A DNA stretch of 52,901 nt, taken from positions 1,834,682-1,887,582 of the forward strand of contig NZ_GG657757.1 of assembly GCF_000158955.1 (NCBI RefSeq). Reading direction: 5' to 3'. Positions 43,551 through 52,425 of this stretch are shown here, one piece after another. The translations under genes were made by a program, and so were the position numbers. Source of the stretch: Streptomyces viridochromogenes DSM 40736 (GTDB lineage Bacteria > Actinomycetota > Actinomycetes > Streptomycetales > Streptomycetaceae). The notes below the pieces were generated by a model. It saw only the letters and a list, made by a program, of their open reading frames with translations, made no database searches and was not told the DNA's origin. How positions within the stretch are numbered: the stretch's first letter is position 1; every line of letters begins with the position of its first letter.

Positions 43551-45353
43551 GTGGCCGGGCGCATCGAAGACTACGCACTCATCGGAGACATGCAGACCGC
43601 TGCCCTGGTCTGCCGGGACGGGACAGTCGACTGGCTGTGCCTGCCCCGCTTCGACTCGCACGCCATCTTCGCCGGGCTGCTGGGCAACGAGGAGCACGGC
43701 TTCTGGCGGCTCGGCCCCGCGTACGCCTCCGACCAGCAGCCGCCCACCGCCGCGCGGCGCAGCTACCGCGGTGACTCGCTGATCCTGGAGTCCGAGTGGG
43801 ACACCCAGCGGGGCACGGTCCGGGTGACGGATTTCATGCCGCCGCGTGACGGCGCCCCGCAGCTGATCCGGATCGTGGAGGGCGTCTCCGGCCGGGTGCC
43901 GATGCGCTCGGCGCTCAGGATGCGGTTCTCCTACGGGCGGGTGGTGCCGTGGGTGCACAAGCACGAGGGGCGCACGGTGGCCGTCGCGGGTCCCGACTCC
44001 GTGTGGTTCGACACATCCGCCGAGACCTACGGCAAGTCGCTCACGACGTACGCGGACTTCACGGTCGCCCCGGGCGACCGGATCGCGTTCACGATCTCCT
44101 GGCAGCCCTCCCACAAGGAGCCGCCGTCGCTGCCCGAGCCGGAGCAGTCGCTGGAGGCGACCGAGGACTTCTGGCGCGAGTGGGTCGACCACTGCACGTA
44201 CCACGGCCCCTACCGGGAGGCCGTGGTCCGCTCGCTGATCACGCTGAAGGCCCTGACGTACGCCCCGACCGGCGGCATCGTCGCCGCGCCCACCACCTCC
44301 CTGCCGGAGGACATCGGCGGTGTCCGCAACTGGGACTACCGCTACACCTGGCTGCGCGACGCGGCGATCACCCTGTCCTCGCTGCTGCGCACCGGCTACC
44401 GCGAGGAGGCCCGCGCCTGGCGCGAGTGGCTGCTGCGGGCGGTGGCCGGCGACCCGGAGAACCTGCAGATCATGTACGGCATCGCCGGTGAGCGGGAGCT
44501 CGGCGAGGCGGAGCTGGACTGGCTGCCGGGCTACGAGAACTCGACCCCGGTCCGGGTCGGCAACGGCGCCGCGCACCAGCTCCAGCTGGACGTCTACGGC
44601 GAGGTCACCGAGGCCCTGCACCTGGCCCACATGACGGGTCTCGCGCGCAACGACTACGCCTCCCTTCTCCAGCTCAAGCTGATCCGCTACCTGGAGGACC
44701 ACTGGCAGGACCCGGACGAGGGCATCTGGGAGGTGCGCGGCCCGCGCCGCCACTTCGTGCACTCCAAGGTGATGGCCTGGGTCGCGGTCGACCGCACCAT
44801 CAAGCTGATCGAGTCCGGAGACGCGGACGGCCCGCTGGAGCGCTGGAAGGAACTGCGCGACGACATCCACCGGGACGTCTGCGAGAGGGGTTACGACAAG
44901 GAGCGCAACACCTTCACGCAGTCCTACGGCTCGAAGGAGCTGGACGCCTCCCTGCTGCTGATCCCGCAGATGGGCTTCCTGCCGCCGGACGACAAGCGGG
45001 TCATCGGCACCATCGAGGCGATCCAGCGGGAGCTGTCCACGCCGGACGGCTTCATCCTGCGCTACCCGACCTCAGGCGGTGACGAGGGCGTCGACGGTCT
45101 GCCCGGCGACGAGGGGGCGTTCCTGGCCTGCTCGTTCTGGATGGCCGACGACCTCGCGATGATCGGCCGTGTGGACGAGGCCCGCAAGCTCTTCGAGAAG
45201 CTGCTCTCGCTGCGCAACGACCTCGGGCTGCTGGCCGAGGAGTGGGACCCCCGCCTCCAGCGCCAGGTCGGCAACTTCCCCCAGGCGTTCAGCCACGTGC
45301 CGCTGATCGACACGGCGCTGCGTCTGACGGCTTCGGGGGCGTACGGCGGCTGA
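43551..45353 (+). CDS. glycoside hydrolase family 15 protein (glucoamylase/trehalase-like)
   Basis: A 600-aa cytoplasmic protein (no signal peptide) starting at GTG 43551, six bases after GGAG. The N-terminal beta-sandwich opens RIEDYALIGDMQTAALVCRDG, a family hallmark. The alpha/alpha barrel follows with NWDYRYTWLRDAA (about 258-270), the general-acid region ELDWLPGYENSTPVRVGNGA (about 322-341) and the general-base region LLAEEWDP with GNFPQAFSH near the end (about 560-580). Members hydrolyse trehalose or alpha-glucans; actinobacterial cytoplasmic members are often trehalases. Which sugar is used here is not decidable from sequence. Confidence 0.92.
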   Translation: MAGRIEDYALIGDMQTAALVCRDGTVDWLCLPRFDSHAIFAGLLGNEEHGFWRLGPAYASDQQPPTAARRSYRGDSLILESEWDTQRGTVRVTDFMPPRDGAPQLIRIVEGVSGRVPMRSALRMRFSYGRVVPWVHKHEGRTVAVAGPDSVWFDTSAETYGKSLTTYADFTVAPGDRIAFTISWQPSHKEPPSLPEPEQSLEATEDFWREWVDHCTYHGPYREAVVRSLITLKALTYAPTGGIVAAPTTSLPEDIGGVRNWDYRYTWLRDAAITLSSLLRTGYREEARAWREWLLRAVAGDPENLQIMYGIAGERELGEAELDWLPGYENSTPVRVGNGAAHQLQLDVYGEVTEALHLAHMTGLARNDYASLLQLKLIRYLEDHWQDPDEGIWEVRGPRRHFVHSKVMAWVAVDRTIKLIESGDADGPLERWKELRDDIHRDVCERGYDKERNTFTQSYGSKELDASLLLIPQMGFLPPDDKRVIGTIEAIQRELSTPDGFILRYPTSGGDEGVDGLPGDEGAFLACSFWMADDLAMIGRVDEARKLFEKLLSLRNDLGLLAEEWDPRLQRQVGNFPQAFSHVPLIDTALRLTASGAYGG

Positions 45354-45407
45354 ACGGGTGCAGGTTCCCGTTTCCCGTGTCGTGTTCCGCGCGGCGATGT
45401 CGTCGCC

Positions 45408-45530
45408 ATGTCGGATACGACACGGCAGCGGGATTCATGCGACCACGTGATCTACGAGTCGCGGCTGGAGCGGCTGCAGGTCGCTTTCGGGCTCGTCCGC
45501 GCCTCGCCCGGGTTCGTAGCGCACGGGTGA
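45408..45530 (+). pseudogene. short remnant resembling a TnsA-like endonuclease
   Basis: A 40-codon frame (ATG 45408, TGA 45528) encodes HVIYESRLERLQVAFG, which resembles the H-V-x-Y-E-S-x-L-E-R segment of TnsA-type endonuclease subunits of heteromeric transposons. The usual continuation to QPF is lost. There is no ribosome site. If correct, it is the scar of a Tn7-like element beside the envelope/stress gene group. Confidence 0.3.
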
Positions 45531-45568
45531 GGCTGTGAGCCTCAGGGATACCTGCCGAAAGCTTCCGT

Positions 45569-46510
45569 TCAGTGGCGCACCGCGCGCTCGGGCGGGATCC
45601 CTGGCCGGTTCTTCGGCAGCAGCACCCGCAGGGCGCCCGGCCGAATTCCGCACACTACGGGAAGAGGAAGCCGCACCGCTTCGCCGTCGATGCCCGCGTC
45701 CAGGTGCCGGACGTCACCGTGCAGCGTGATGCCGGGAGCCGACCAGACGACAACCCCTTCACCCGCCGGGCCGGCACCGCGCTTGTGCTGTCGTAGTTCG
45801 CCGCGCAGGTGCCGCAGGAGGTCTGGGGGCGCCTGAGTCGGGCGCTTGAGGACGATGGCGCCCAGCTGTCCCGTGGCGAGCGAGAAGCGACGACCCAGCC
45901 AGCGCGGTGTTGCCAGGTGGTAAGGGTTGTTGGAGATCAGCACCACCTGCGGGAACTCAACGGTCCCCGATGGTGTGTCCACGCGGGCCTCGACCCACTG
46001 CTTGCCCGTGACGTAGTCGGGCGCCACCGCGGTGAACGCGCGCGGCTTGTCCTCCCGGTACCCGGGCTCCAGCAGGGCGTCGGCGTACATACCGAAAGAG
46101 ACGTTGTTGACGAAGACACGCGAGCCGAGCACCCCCAGGTCCACCTGCGCGGGCTCACCGTCGACCAGAGCGTCCAGCCCCCGCCCCGGATCGCGCAGAT
46201 CAAGGCCCAGGTCCCGGGCGAAGTGATTGCGGGTGCCCGCCGGAACCACGACCAGCGACCGGCCCGTGTCGGCGGCCACGGCGGCGACCGCCGACACGGT
46301 GCCGTCACCGCCCGCGACCCCCAGCACCTGCGCACCCGCCTCGACGGCCTTCTGCGCGAGCGACGTCGCGTCCCCTTCCGCACTGGTCGTCCAGACCTGG
46401 GCTCCCATGTCCTCGGCCCGCTGTACCAGGCCGTAACGAGCGGTCTTGCCGCCGCCCGAGCGTGGATTCGTCACGATCACCGCCCGGGCACGGGTCCGGG
46501 CATCGGCCAT
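45569..46510 (-). CDS. diacylglycerol/sphingosine kinase-family lipid kinase
   Basis: A 313-aa protein. The catalytic domain has the nucleotide loop VTNPRSGGG (about 12-20), the signature LGVAGGDGTVSAVAAV (about 63-78) and PAGTRNHFARDLGL (about 89-102). This matches the DagK/YegS family, which phosphorylates diacylglycerol or a related lipid. The C-terminal beta-sandwich contains DGEAVRLPLPVV. The ATG at 46510 is preceded by GAGAGGGGG; a GTG lies three bases earlier. It is the last of three leftward genes with the HdeD and AI-2E-family genes, 195 bp after HdeD. Confidence 0.9.
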   Translation of the reverse strand: MADARTRARAVIVTNPRSGGGKTARYGLVQRAEDMGAQVWTTSAEGDATSLAQKAVEAGAQVLGVAGGDGTVSAVAAVAADTGRSLVVVPAGTRNHFARDLGLDLRDPGRGLDALVDGEPAQVDLGVLGSRVFVNNVSFGMYADALLEPGYREDKPRAFTAVAPDYVTGKQWVEARVDTPSGTVEFPQVVLISNNPYHLATPRWLGRRFSLATGQLGAIVLKRPTQAPPDLLRHLRGELRQHKRGAGPAGEGVVVWSAPGITLHGDVRHLDAGIDGEAVRLPLPVVCGIRPGALRVLLPKNRPGIPPERAVRH

Positions 46511-46705
46511 CACCGCACCCCCTCTCGCTGCTCAGGCCGGCCTTCGGCCACCCGGTCGACGTAGGAAACGACGGTGTGGCGGCGTCCCCGGGTGGGCGGG
46601 TTGACGGCGCATCCGTGCGCTGCGGCAGCCGCGCAGACGCCGCGCGCCGCGCGCGCCCAAGTCCAGGAGCGCCGCCGAAGCGGGGTCTCGGGGTCTCCGC
46701 CGTGA

Positions 46706-47386
46706 TCAGTGCTGGGGGTGGGGACGGTGGAACAGGGGCCGCCGCTCGGAGGCAGTGCCGCCCCCCGGTGCGAGGCGGCCGACTTCGACGCGCATCCTGA
46801 TGGCCTGGAACACCTCGACCACCCCCAGGACCACGGCCATGACGGCCACCACCATGGTGAGTGCGGCGATCGAGGTGAACGGCGAGACGATCAGCACGAT
46901 GCCCGCCAGAGTGCTGATGATCCCGTAGAACAGCTGCCAGCCGCGTGCCGGCGTGTCCTCGGCGGAGGCCGCCGCAGCCGTCACCGTGATGCCGCGCAGC
47001 AGCCAGCTGAAGCCGATCCACAGGGCGAGCAGAAAGATCGACTGCACGGTGCCCCGGAAGCAGATCAGCCCCAGCAGGACGGAGAGCGCGCCCGTGAGGA
47101 AGTGCAGCACCCGAAGATGCCGGGGGACGTGCGTGCCGAAGGCGGCTGCCAGCTGGAAGACGCCGGTGGCCAGCAGGTAGATGCCGAAGAGTACGCCGAC
47201 AACCCGCAGCGTCTCATCCGGCCAGGCGAAGATCACGATACCCAGGGCGATCGTGGCCAGGCCCGTGGTGAGCAGGATCTGCCAGCCCATGTTCGCCAAG
47301 GCGCCGAGGCCTTCGGTCAAGGGGGCGTCTTGTGGCTCGGTGCCGCGCGGAGGGCCGGTGCCAGAGGAATCGGAGGGATACGTCAT
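46706..47386 (-). CDS. HdeD/DUF308-family membrane protein
   Basis: A 226-aa six-helix membrane protein. The N-terminal 30 residues are polar and disordered. The paired hydrophobic hairpins (LLTTGLATIALGIVIFAWP, VVGVLFGIYLLATGVFQLAAAF, LLALWIGFSWLLRGITV, GIISTLAGIVLIVSPF) are characteristic of HdeD, linked to acid or envelope stress. The start is the ATG at 47386 after GGAGGAGG. It lies 98 bp after the AI-2E-family gene, same strand. Molecular function unknown. Confidence 0.85.
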   Translation of the reverse strand: MTYPSDSSGTGPPRGTEPQDAPLTEGLGALANMGWQILLTTGLATIALGIVIFAWPDETLRVVGVLFGIYLLATGVFQLAAAFGTHVPRHLRVLHFLTGALSVLLGLICFRGTVQSIFLLALWIGFSWLLRGITVTAAAASAEDTPARGWQLFYGIISTLAGIVLIVSPFTSIAALTMVVAVMAVVLGVVEVFQAIRMRVEVGRLAPGGGTASERRPLFHRPHPQH

Positions 47387-47484
47387 GCCGCTGCCTCCTC
47401 CTGGAAAGCACGGTCGGCAGGTACACCTCCATCGTCACCCATCCCTGGTCCTCTTTCATCTGGCGGAGGCTTTCGCAAGCCCGC

Positions 47485-48705
47485 TCAGGACCGACCGCGG
47501 CGGCGCAGCGGCCCACGCAGCCGCTCCCGCAGCGACGGACCGTCCCCGGGCGGGTAACGCCGGCCTTCCTGTTCCTCCAGATCATCCGCTACGTCGTACC
47601 GCTTCACATACGCACTGAAAAACGTCTGCAACGTGGCCACCACCGGAATGGCGATCAGCGTGCCGGCCACACCGAGCAGCGCGGTGCCCGCGATCACGGA
47701 GCCAAAGGCCACCGCCGGATGGATGTCCACGGTCTTGGACGTGAGTTTCGGCTGGATCAGGTAGTTCTCGACCTGCTGATAGATCACGACGAAGATCAGC
47801 ACCACCACCGCGTACCAGGGGTCGACGGCGAACGCGGCCACGATGGGCACGGCCGCGGCCAGATAGGTGCCGATGACCGGGATGAACTGCGACACCACGC
47901 CCACCCACACGGCGAGCGCCAGGGCGTACGGCACGCCCAGCAGTGCCAGCATGATGAAGTGGGCGACCGCGGAGATCAGGGCCATCAGCCCACGGGAGTA
48001 GAGGTACCCGCTTGTCTTGTCGACCGCGATCTCCCAGGCCCGGAGCACCTCGCTCTGCTTGGCCGGTGGCAGCAGCGAGCACAGCGCGCGGCGCAGCCGG
48101 GGGCCGTCCGCGGCGAAGTAGAACGAGAACAGGAAGATCGTCAGTAGCCGGACCAGACCGCCCAGCACGGAAGCAGAGAAATCGAACACCCCGCCCGCGC
48201 TCTTCTGTACGTACCTCCGCAGCCAGTCGGAGCGCAGCAGTCGGCCCTGGATGTCGGCCCGCGACAGCTCCGTGTGGAACGTCCGGTTGATCCAGCCGAT
48301 GAAGGAGTCGAAGTACCCCGGGAAGTCTTCGACGATGTCGCTGATCTGGCCCGCCAGGAACGACCCGAACAGCAAGAAGAAACCCGTCGCCCCAAGGACC
48401 ATGGCGAGGCACACCAGAAGGGCGGCCAGGCCCCGGCGCATCCCCCGTGCGACCAAGCGGCCGACCGGCGGCTCGATCCCCAGCGCCAGGAAGAGCGCGA
48501 TCAGAATGCCGACCAGCAGACCGGTGAGCCTGTGGAACGCCCAACTGCCCAGCTGGAAGGCGGCCACCAGGGCAAGCGCCAGCACCATGGCACGAGGCAG
48601 CCACCGGGGCATCCGGGCGGCACCCCCCGCTTCCGCAGCCTCGGCTCCGGAAGGCGGGGGCCCTTCAGGCGACTGCGGCTCCTGGCCGGGGTCCGGTTGC
48701 GTCAT
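47485..48705 (-). CDS. AI-2E family transporter (PerM-like)
   Basis: A 406-aa membrane protein with about eight helices. The N-terminal 35 residues are Pro/Glu-rich. Characteristic strings are ALFLALGIEPPVGRLVARG, the conserved GVVSQFIPVIGTYLAAAVP (about 270-288) and YQQVENYLIQPKL followed by VDIHPAVAFGSVIAGTALLG. The family includes autoinducer-2 exporters and sodium/proton antiporters; the label does not prove AI-2 transport. The start is the ATG at 48705. The C-terminus is charged (YPPGDGPSLRERLRG). Confidence 0.88.
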   Translation of the reverse strand: MTQPDPGQEPQSPEGPPPSGAEAAEAGGAARMPRWLPRAMVLALALVAAFQLGSWAFHRLTGLLVGILIALFLALGIEPPVGRLVARGMRRGLAALLVCLAMVLGATGFFLLFGSFLAGQISDIVEDFPGYFDSFIGWINRTFHTELSRADIQGRLLRSDWLRRYVQKSAGGVFDFSASVLGGLVRLLTIFLFSFYFAADGPRLRRALCSLLPPAKQSEVLRAWEIAVDKTSGYLYSRGLMALISAVAHFIMLALLGVPYALALAVWVGVVSQFIPVIGTYLAAAVPIVAAFAVDPWYAVVVLIFVVIYQQVENYLIQPKLTSKTVDIHPAVAFGSVIAGTALLGVAGTLIAIPVVATLQTFFSAYVKRYDVADDLEEQEGRRYPPGDGPSLRERLRGPLRRRGRS

Positions 48706-49290
48706 CGACGGTCGCAGGGGAGACAAAGGGGCGCAACAGCCCGCTGGGCGGCCTTGGTTGCACCAAGCGGAGGGGGCCCCGCCCGAACCGGCTGTCTGAC
48801 CGGCTCGCACACGTGCTCGCGGGAGAACACGGCGGCCACCAGCGTGCCGGCGTACCCCGGCTCTCGAACGCGCATGGACCACGAATCCGGCACAGGCACG
48901 TGGGTGTCCGACCGGCCACAGGCCAACGGTCCACACAGAACAGACAGTTCCGGCGGGATTCCGACATCATCTGACCTGTTGACCACCACCCTTCTTATCT
49001 AACCTCTGCCACGCCCCCGCGCATGTCCACGGCGTCGCTGACCGAGACCGGCGGCGTACAACCGCGCGGCGCATCCGGCCACGCCTGTGCATCGCGCCGC
49101 GGAGGCTCAGTCCGCCGATCGGGGGACCGGTGACGAGCCGCCCCGGGGCGTGGCGACTACGGCCAACGTCCCCGACGTCCCGGCCTGTCCGCTGCCTGCC
49201 ATGGCCCTTCCAGGGGAGTAGCAATCCCCCCGCCGGATATGTTCGAATTAATAAGAATCATCCTTTTAGAGCAATCGGAAGGGCAGGACC
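48706..49290. other. 585-bp divergent intergenic region
   Basis: I see no convincing gene. The leftward side has an A/T patch (48985-49005, reading TTAGATAAGAA on the minus strand) that could be a distant promoter of the AI-2E-family gene. The 49238-49275 segment is strikingly AT-rich for this genome (TTCGAATTAATAAGAATCAT) and is the likely promoter of the coiled-coil gene. Confidence 0.45.
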
Positions 49291-49716
49291 ATGACGCAGA
49301 TGACGGACCGCATCAACCAACTGACGGATTGGTCGAAGCAGGCCCAAGAGCAGGTGCAGAGTGCCATCGCCAAGGACCAGGAGGATCTGGCGGCCGCGAT
49401 CGAACAGGTTCAGCGGGAGACGGAACAGCGGGCAGAACAACTCCGCCGTGAGGGAGCCGAGCAGAAGGCCGCTGCCGCTGCGTCAATGGAAGAGGCAAGG
49501 AACAAGTGGCAGGAGCACGTGGCGAAGGTCAAGAGCCATCTCCAGGAGCGCAAGGGCGAGCATGACGTGAAGCATGCCGAGCTCAAGGCGGAGGACGCGG
49601 AGGGGTACGCGTCGTTCGCGATCGACTACGCCGGCTCCGCGATCCTGGAGGCGGAATACGCTGCGCTGGAGGCGGTGCGGGCCCGTACGGAAGCCGAAGC
49701 TCTGGCCGGCAGGTAG
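49291..49716 (+). CDS. coiled-coil hypothetical protein
   Basis: A 141-aa protein, almost wholly helical and rich in Glu, Gln, Ala and Lys (QAQEQVQSAIAKDQEDLAAA, EQRAEQLRREGAEQKAAAAA). The last part (AEDAEGYASFAIDYAGSAILEAEYAALEA) looks like a separate amphipathic helix pair. The ATG at 49291 follows GGAAGGGCAGG. There is no signal peptide or known domain. Its promoter region is AT-rich. Together with the HdeD and AI-2E-family genes across the gap it looks stress-related, but that is only context. Confidence 0.65.
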   Translation: MTQMTDRINQLTDWSKQAQEQVQSAIAKDQEDLAAAIEQVQRETEQRAEQLRREGAEQKAAAAASMEEARNKWQEHVAKVKSHLQERKGEHDVKHAELKAEDAEGYASFAIDYAGSAILEAEYAALEAVRARTEAEALAGR

Positions 49717-49994
49717 GAGCTAGGCCGAAGGAACGGCCGATCTCCATGCATCCCGCTGCCCAGGGCTGAGCAGCACCACACCGCCACGCCCCGGGGCGGC
49801 TCGCCACCGGGCGCCTGATCGCGTACCTGGCCAAGACGGGACTGCGCCACCGACACGAGCCCGCATCGAGTCAGCACAACGCGGGTCACCCGAACGCCCC
49901 GGGATACGGCTCACCGGAACCTACAACGGGCCGGACGTGCCATGGCCGCCTAGGCTGGAACAGGACGATTCCCCCCGGTCGGAAGGGGGCGGCC

Positions 49995-51377
49995 ATGGCT
50001 CCCCTCTGGAAGGCGGGTGCGGCTCTCGCCGCGCTGCGCGAGGAACTGAGCGGCGATGTGTTCGCCCCGGACGACGCGGGCTACGACGAAGCCCGGGCCG
50101 TCTTCAACGGCATGATCGACCGGCGGCCCGCGGTCATCGCGCAGTGTGCCGACGCGGACGACGTGGTGCGGGCCGTGCGGTTCGCCAGGGAGCTGGACCT
50201 GCCCGTCGCGGTGCGCGGCGGGGGGCACAGCGTGGCGGGCATGGCGGTCAACGACGGCGGTGTGGTGGTCGATCTGCGGCGGATGCACGCGGTGACCGTG
50301 GATCCGGCGGCGCAGGCGGTCCGGGTCGCGGGCGGGGCCACGATGAGCCATCTGGACCGGGCGACCGAGCCGTACAAGCTGGCGACGACCGGCGGCCGGG
50401 TGTCCACCACGGGCGTCGGCGGCTTCGTGCTGGGCGGCGGCACCGGCTGGCTGGACCGCTGGTGCGGGCTCGCCGTCGACAACCTGCTCGCCGTCGAGCT
50501 CGTCACCGCCGACGGCAGCCGCGTCCACGCGAGCGCCGACGAGAACCCGGACCTGTTCTGGGCGCTGCACGGCGGCGGCGGCAACTTCGGTGTCGCCACG
50601 GCGCTCACGCTGCGGCTGCACGAACTGCCCGAGTTCTCCATGGCGTTGGTGCTGTTCCTCCCGGAGCACGGCCCGGACGCCGTCCGCACCTTCCGCGAGG
50701 TGATCGCCTCCGCGCCCGACGAGGCGGGCGGCGGCATCATCTACCTCACCGGCCCGCCGGAGGAGTTCGTCCCCGAGCACCTGGTCGGCCGGCTCGTGTG
50801 CGTCGCGCTGCTGACGTACGCCGGCGGTGAGGACGACATGCGCAAGGTCGCCCAGCCCCTGCTGGCCCTGCCGCACGAGGCCGAGGTCGTCGGCGCGATC
50901 CCGTACGCCGACCTCCAGTGCATGATCGACGACCCGCCGGGGATGCGGAACTACTGGTCGGCGGAGTACGTGACGGGCGCGCCCGACGACTTCGTGGACG
51001 TCTTCTGCTCCCTCGCCGGGGCCGTGCCCGTGCCGACCGGCACCCAGCACGTGTTGTTCCCGCAGGGCGGCGCGATCGCGGCCGGGCCGCCCGAGTACCC
51101 GGTGCCCTACCGGGACGCGCCCTGGGCGGTGCATCCCTTCGCCGTCTGGGAGGACCCGGCGGACGACGAGCGGTGCCGGCAGTGGGTGCGGGACGTACGC
51201 GCAGGCACGCGGCCGTGGAGCACCGGCGCGGTCTACCTCAACTTCATCGGCGACGAGGGCGACGAGCGCGTGGTCGCCGGTCTGGGCGCCGAGAACACCC
51301 GGCGGCTGGCGGAGCTGAAGCGGCGCTACGACCCGGACAACGTGTTCCGCTTCAACCACAACATCACGCCGGCCTGA
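49995..51377 (+). CDS. FAD-binding oxidoreductase, berberine-bridge-enzyme type
   Basis: A 460-aa PCMH-fold flavoprotein. The FAD domain has AVRGGGHSVAGMAVNDGGVVVDL (in outline, about 72-94), whose His is the usual 8-alpha attachment site. TTGVGGFVLGGGTGWLDRW (about 136-154) follows, but without the Cys of the CPxVGxGG motif that provides a second covalent bond. The C-terminal BBE motif RYDPDNVFRFNHNI is typical. It oxidises an alcohol, sugar or secondary metabolite, passing electrons to oxygen. The start is the ATG at 49995 after GGAAGGGGG. The last 14 bases overlap the convergent LLM gene. Confidence 0.92.
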   Translation: MAPLWKAGAALAALREELSGDVFAPDDAGYDEARAVFNGMIDRRPAVIAQCADADDVVRAVRFARELDLPVAVRGGGHSVAGMAVNDGGVVVDLRRMHAVTVDPAAQAVRVAGGATMSHLDRATEPYKLATTGGRVSTTGVGGFVLGGGTGWLDRWCGLAVDNLLAVELVTADGSRVHASADENPDLFWALHGGGGNFGVATALTLRLHELPEFSMALVLFLPEHGPDAVRTFREVIASAPDEAGGGIIYLTGPPEEFVPEHLVGRLVCVALLTYAGGEDDMRKVAQPLLALPHEAEVVGAIPYADLQCMIDDPPGMRNYWSAEYVTGAPDDFVDVFCSLAGAVPVPTGTQHVLFPQGGAIAAGPPEYPVPYRDAPWAVHPFAVWEDPADDERCRQWVRDVRAGTRPWSTGAVYLNFIGDEGDERVVAGLGAENTRRLAELKRRYDPDNVFRFNHNITPA

Positions 51378-52320
51378 GCGCCCCGAGCGTCCGCTCCCCT
51401 GCCGGGTCACCCGCCGTCGCGGGCACCAGCGCGATCTCGTCGAGTCCGGCCTCGGCGTAGGCGTCGATGCGGGCGCGGACGGTGTCGGCGTCGCCGACGA
51501 GGGCGACCGTGCCGGCGACCTCCGGGGGCATGGCCCGCAGCAGGGTGTCCGGGTCCGCGCCCTTGGCGGCCAGCTCCACGATCTCGGCGAACCCGGCGTC
51601 GACGAACATGTCGCTGTAGCCCGGCACCCGCAGGTAGCCGACGACGCTGCGCAGGACCTGCTGGAGCGTCTCGGGCTTCGGGTCCACGGCGGCGGGCAGC
51701 CACGAGGCCAGCCGCGGCGGCGTGCGCCCCGCCTTCTCGGCGGCCGCGAGCATCCGGGCCCGCAGCATCCGGACCTGTTCGGGCGAGACGATGTCGAGCA
51801 GCATCCGGTCGGCGTGTTCGACGGCCGCGGCGACCGCGCGCTCACCGAACGCCGCGACGGTGACCATGCCGCCGGGCGGCGGCAGCCGGCGCAGGAAGCC
51901 GCTGCCGGGCACGATCGGCTCACCCGGCACGCTGTGCATGAGGGCGCTCACGGCCGCCACCGACTCCGCGAGGGTGGCGGCGGGCCGGGTCCGAGGCCGG
52001 CCGTGCACGCCCTCGACGACCCGCTTGCTGGAGGTGCCCAGTGCCACGCCGACGGGCCGGCCGGTGACGGCCGCGGTGGAGGCGGCGCCCCGGACGATGG
52101 TGAGCGGGTCGCGCACGTTCACCGGCACGGGCCCGGCCGTCAGCACGGCCTGTTCGGTGGCCGCGCCGATCGCCGTCGCCAGGACGAACGAGTCCCAGGT
52201 GGCTCCCTCGCCCGCCCACACCTCCCGGTACCCGAGCCGGTCGGCGAGCATGGCGACCCGCAACGGCTCCTCGATGGGACTGTCGTCCTCCCGCCCTACC
52301 GCGACCACGCTGATATCCAT
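51364..52320 (-). CDS. LLM-class F420-dependent oxidoreductase
   Basis: A 318-aa TIM-barrel flavin/F420 enzyme. It begins MDISVVAVGREDDSPIEEPL, with LADRLGYREVWAGEGATWDSFVLATAIGAAT (in outline) and the short-chain LLM segment VPVNVRDPLTIVRGAAST. The mid region GRPVGVALGTSSKRVVEGVHG and the C-terminal LVGDADTVRARIDAYAEAGLDEIALVP are typical of the Rv3093c-like subfamily. It is predicted to use reduced F420. The ATG at 52320 lacks a strong ribosome site. It is divergent from the PucR regulator, which may control it. Confidence 0.9.
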   Translation of the reverse strand: MDISVVAVGREDDSPIEEPLRVAMLADRLGYREVWAGEGATWDSFVLATAIGAATEQAVLTAGPVPVNVRDPLTIVRGAASTAAVTGRPVGVALGTSSKRVVEGVHGRPRTRPAATLAESVAAVSALMHSVPGEPIVPGSGFLRRLPPPGGMVTVAAFGERAVAAAVEHADRMLLDIVSPEQVRMLRARMLAAAEKAGRTPPRLASWLPAAVDPKPETLQQVLRSVVGYLRVPGYSDMFVDAGFAEIVELAAKGADPDTLLRAMPPEVAGTVALVGDADTVRARIDAYAEAGLDEIALVPATAGDPAGERTLGALRPA

Positions 52321-52412
52321 GACGGCGCCCGTACCCGGCCGTTGTCGCAGTAATCCCGTGTCCTGATCGCCCCCGCGCCCCTCAGAAGATGTCCGTGAGG
52401 CACCTACGCGGG

Positions 52413-52418
52413 TAGCGT
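52413..52418 (+). promoter_or_regulatory. -10 element of a probable leaderless promoter for the PucR gene
   Basis: TAGCGT ends seven bases before the ATG at 52426 and there is no ribosome site between them. Confidence 0.4.
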
Positions 52419-52425
52419 CCGGCAC

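Noticed and set aside
48665..49224. Two leftward frames of 85-101 residues in the 585-bp gap
   Set aside because: Arg/Pro/Cys-rich composition, no ribosome site and no domain; they look like random GC-rich open frames.
49720..49994. Coding-like stretch (RLIAYLAKTGL in one frame) between the coiled-coil and BBE genes
   Set aside because: Too short, no start codon with a ribosome site and no recognisable family; treated as ordinary intergenic sequence.
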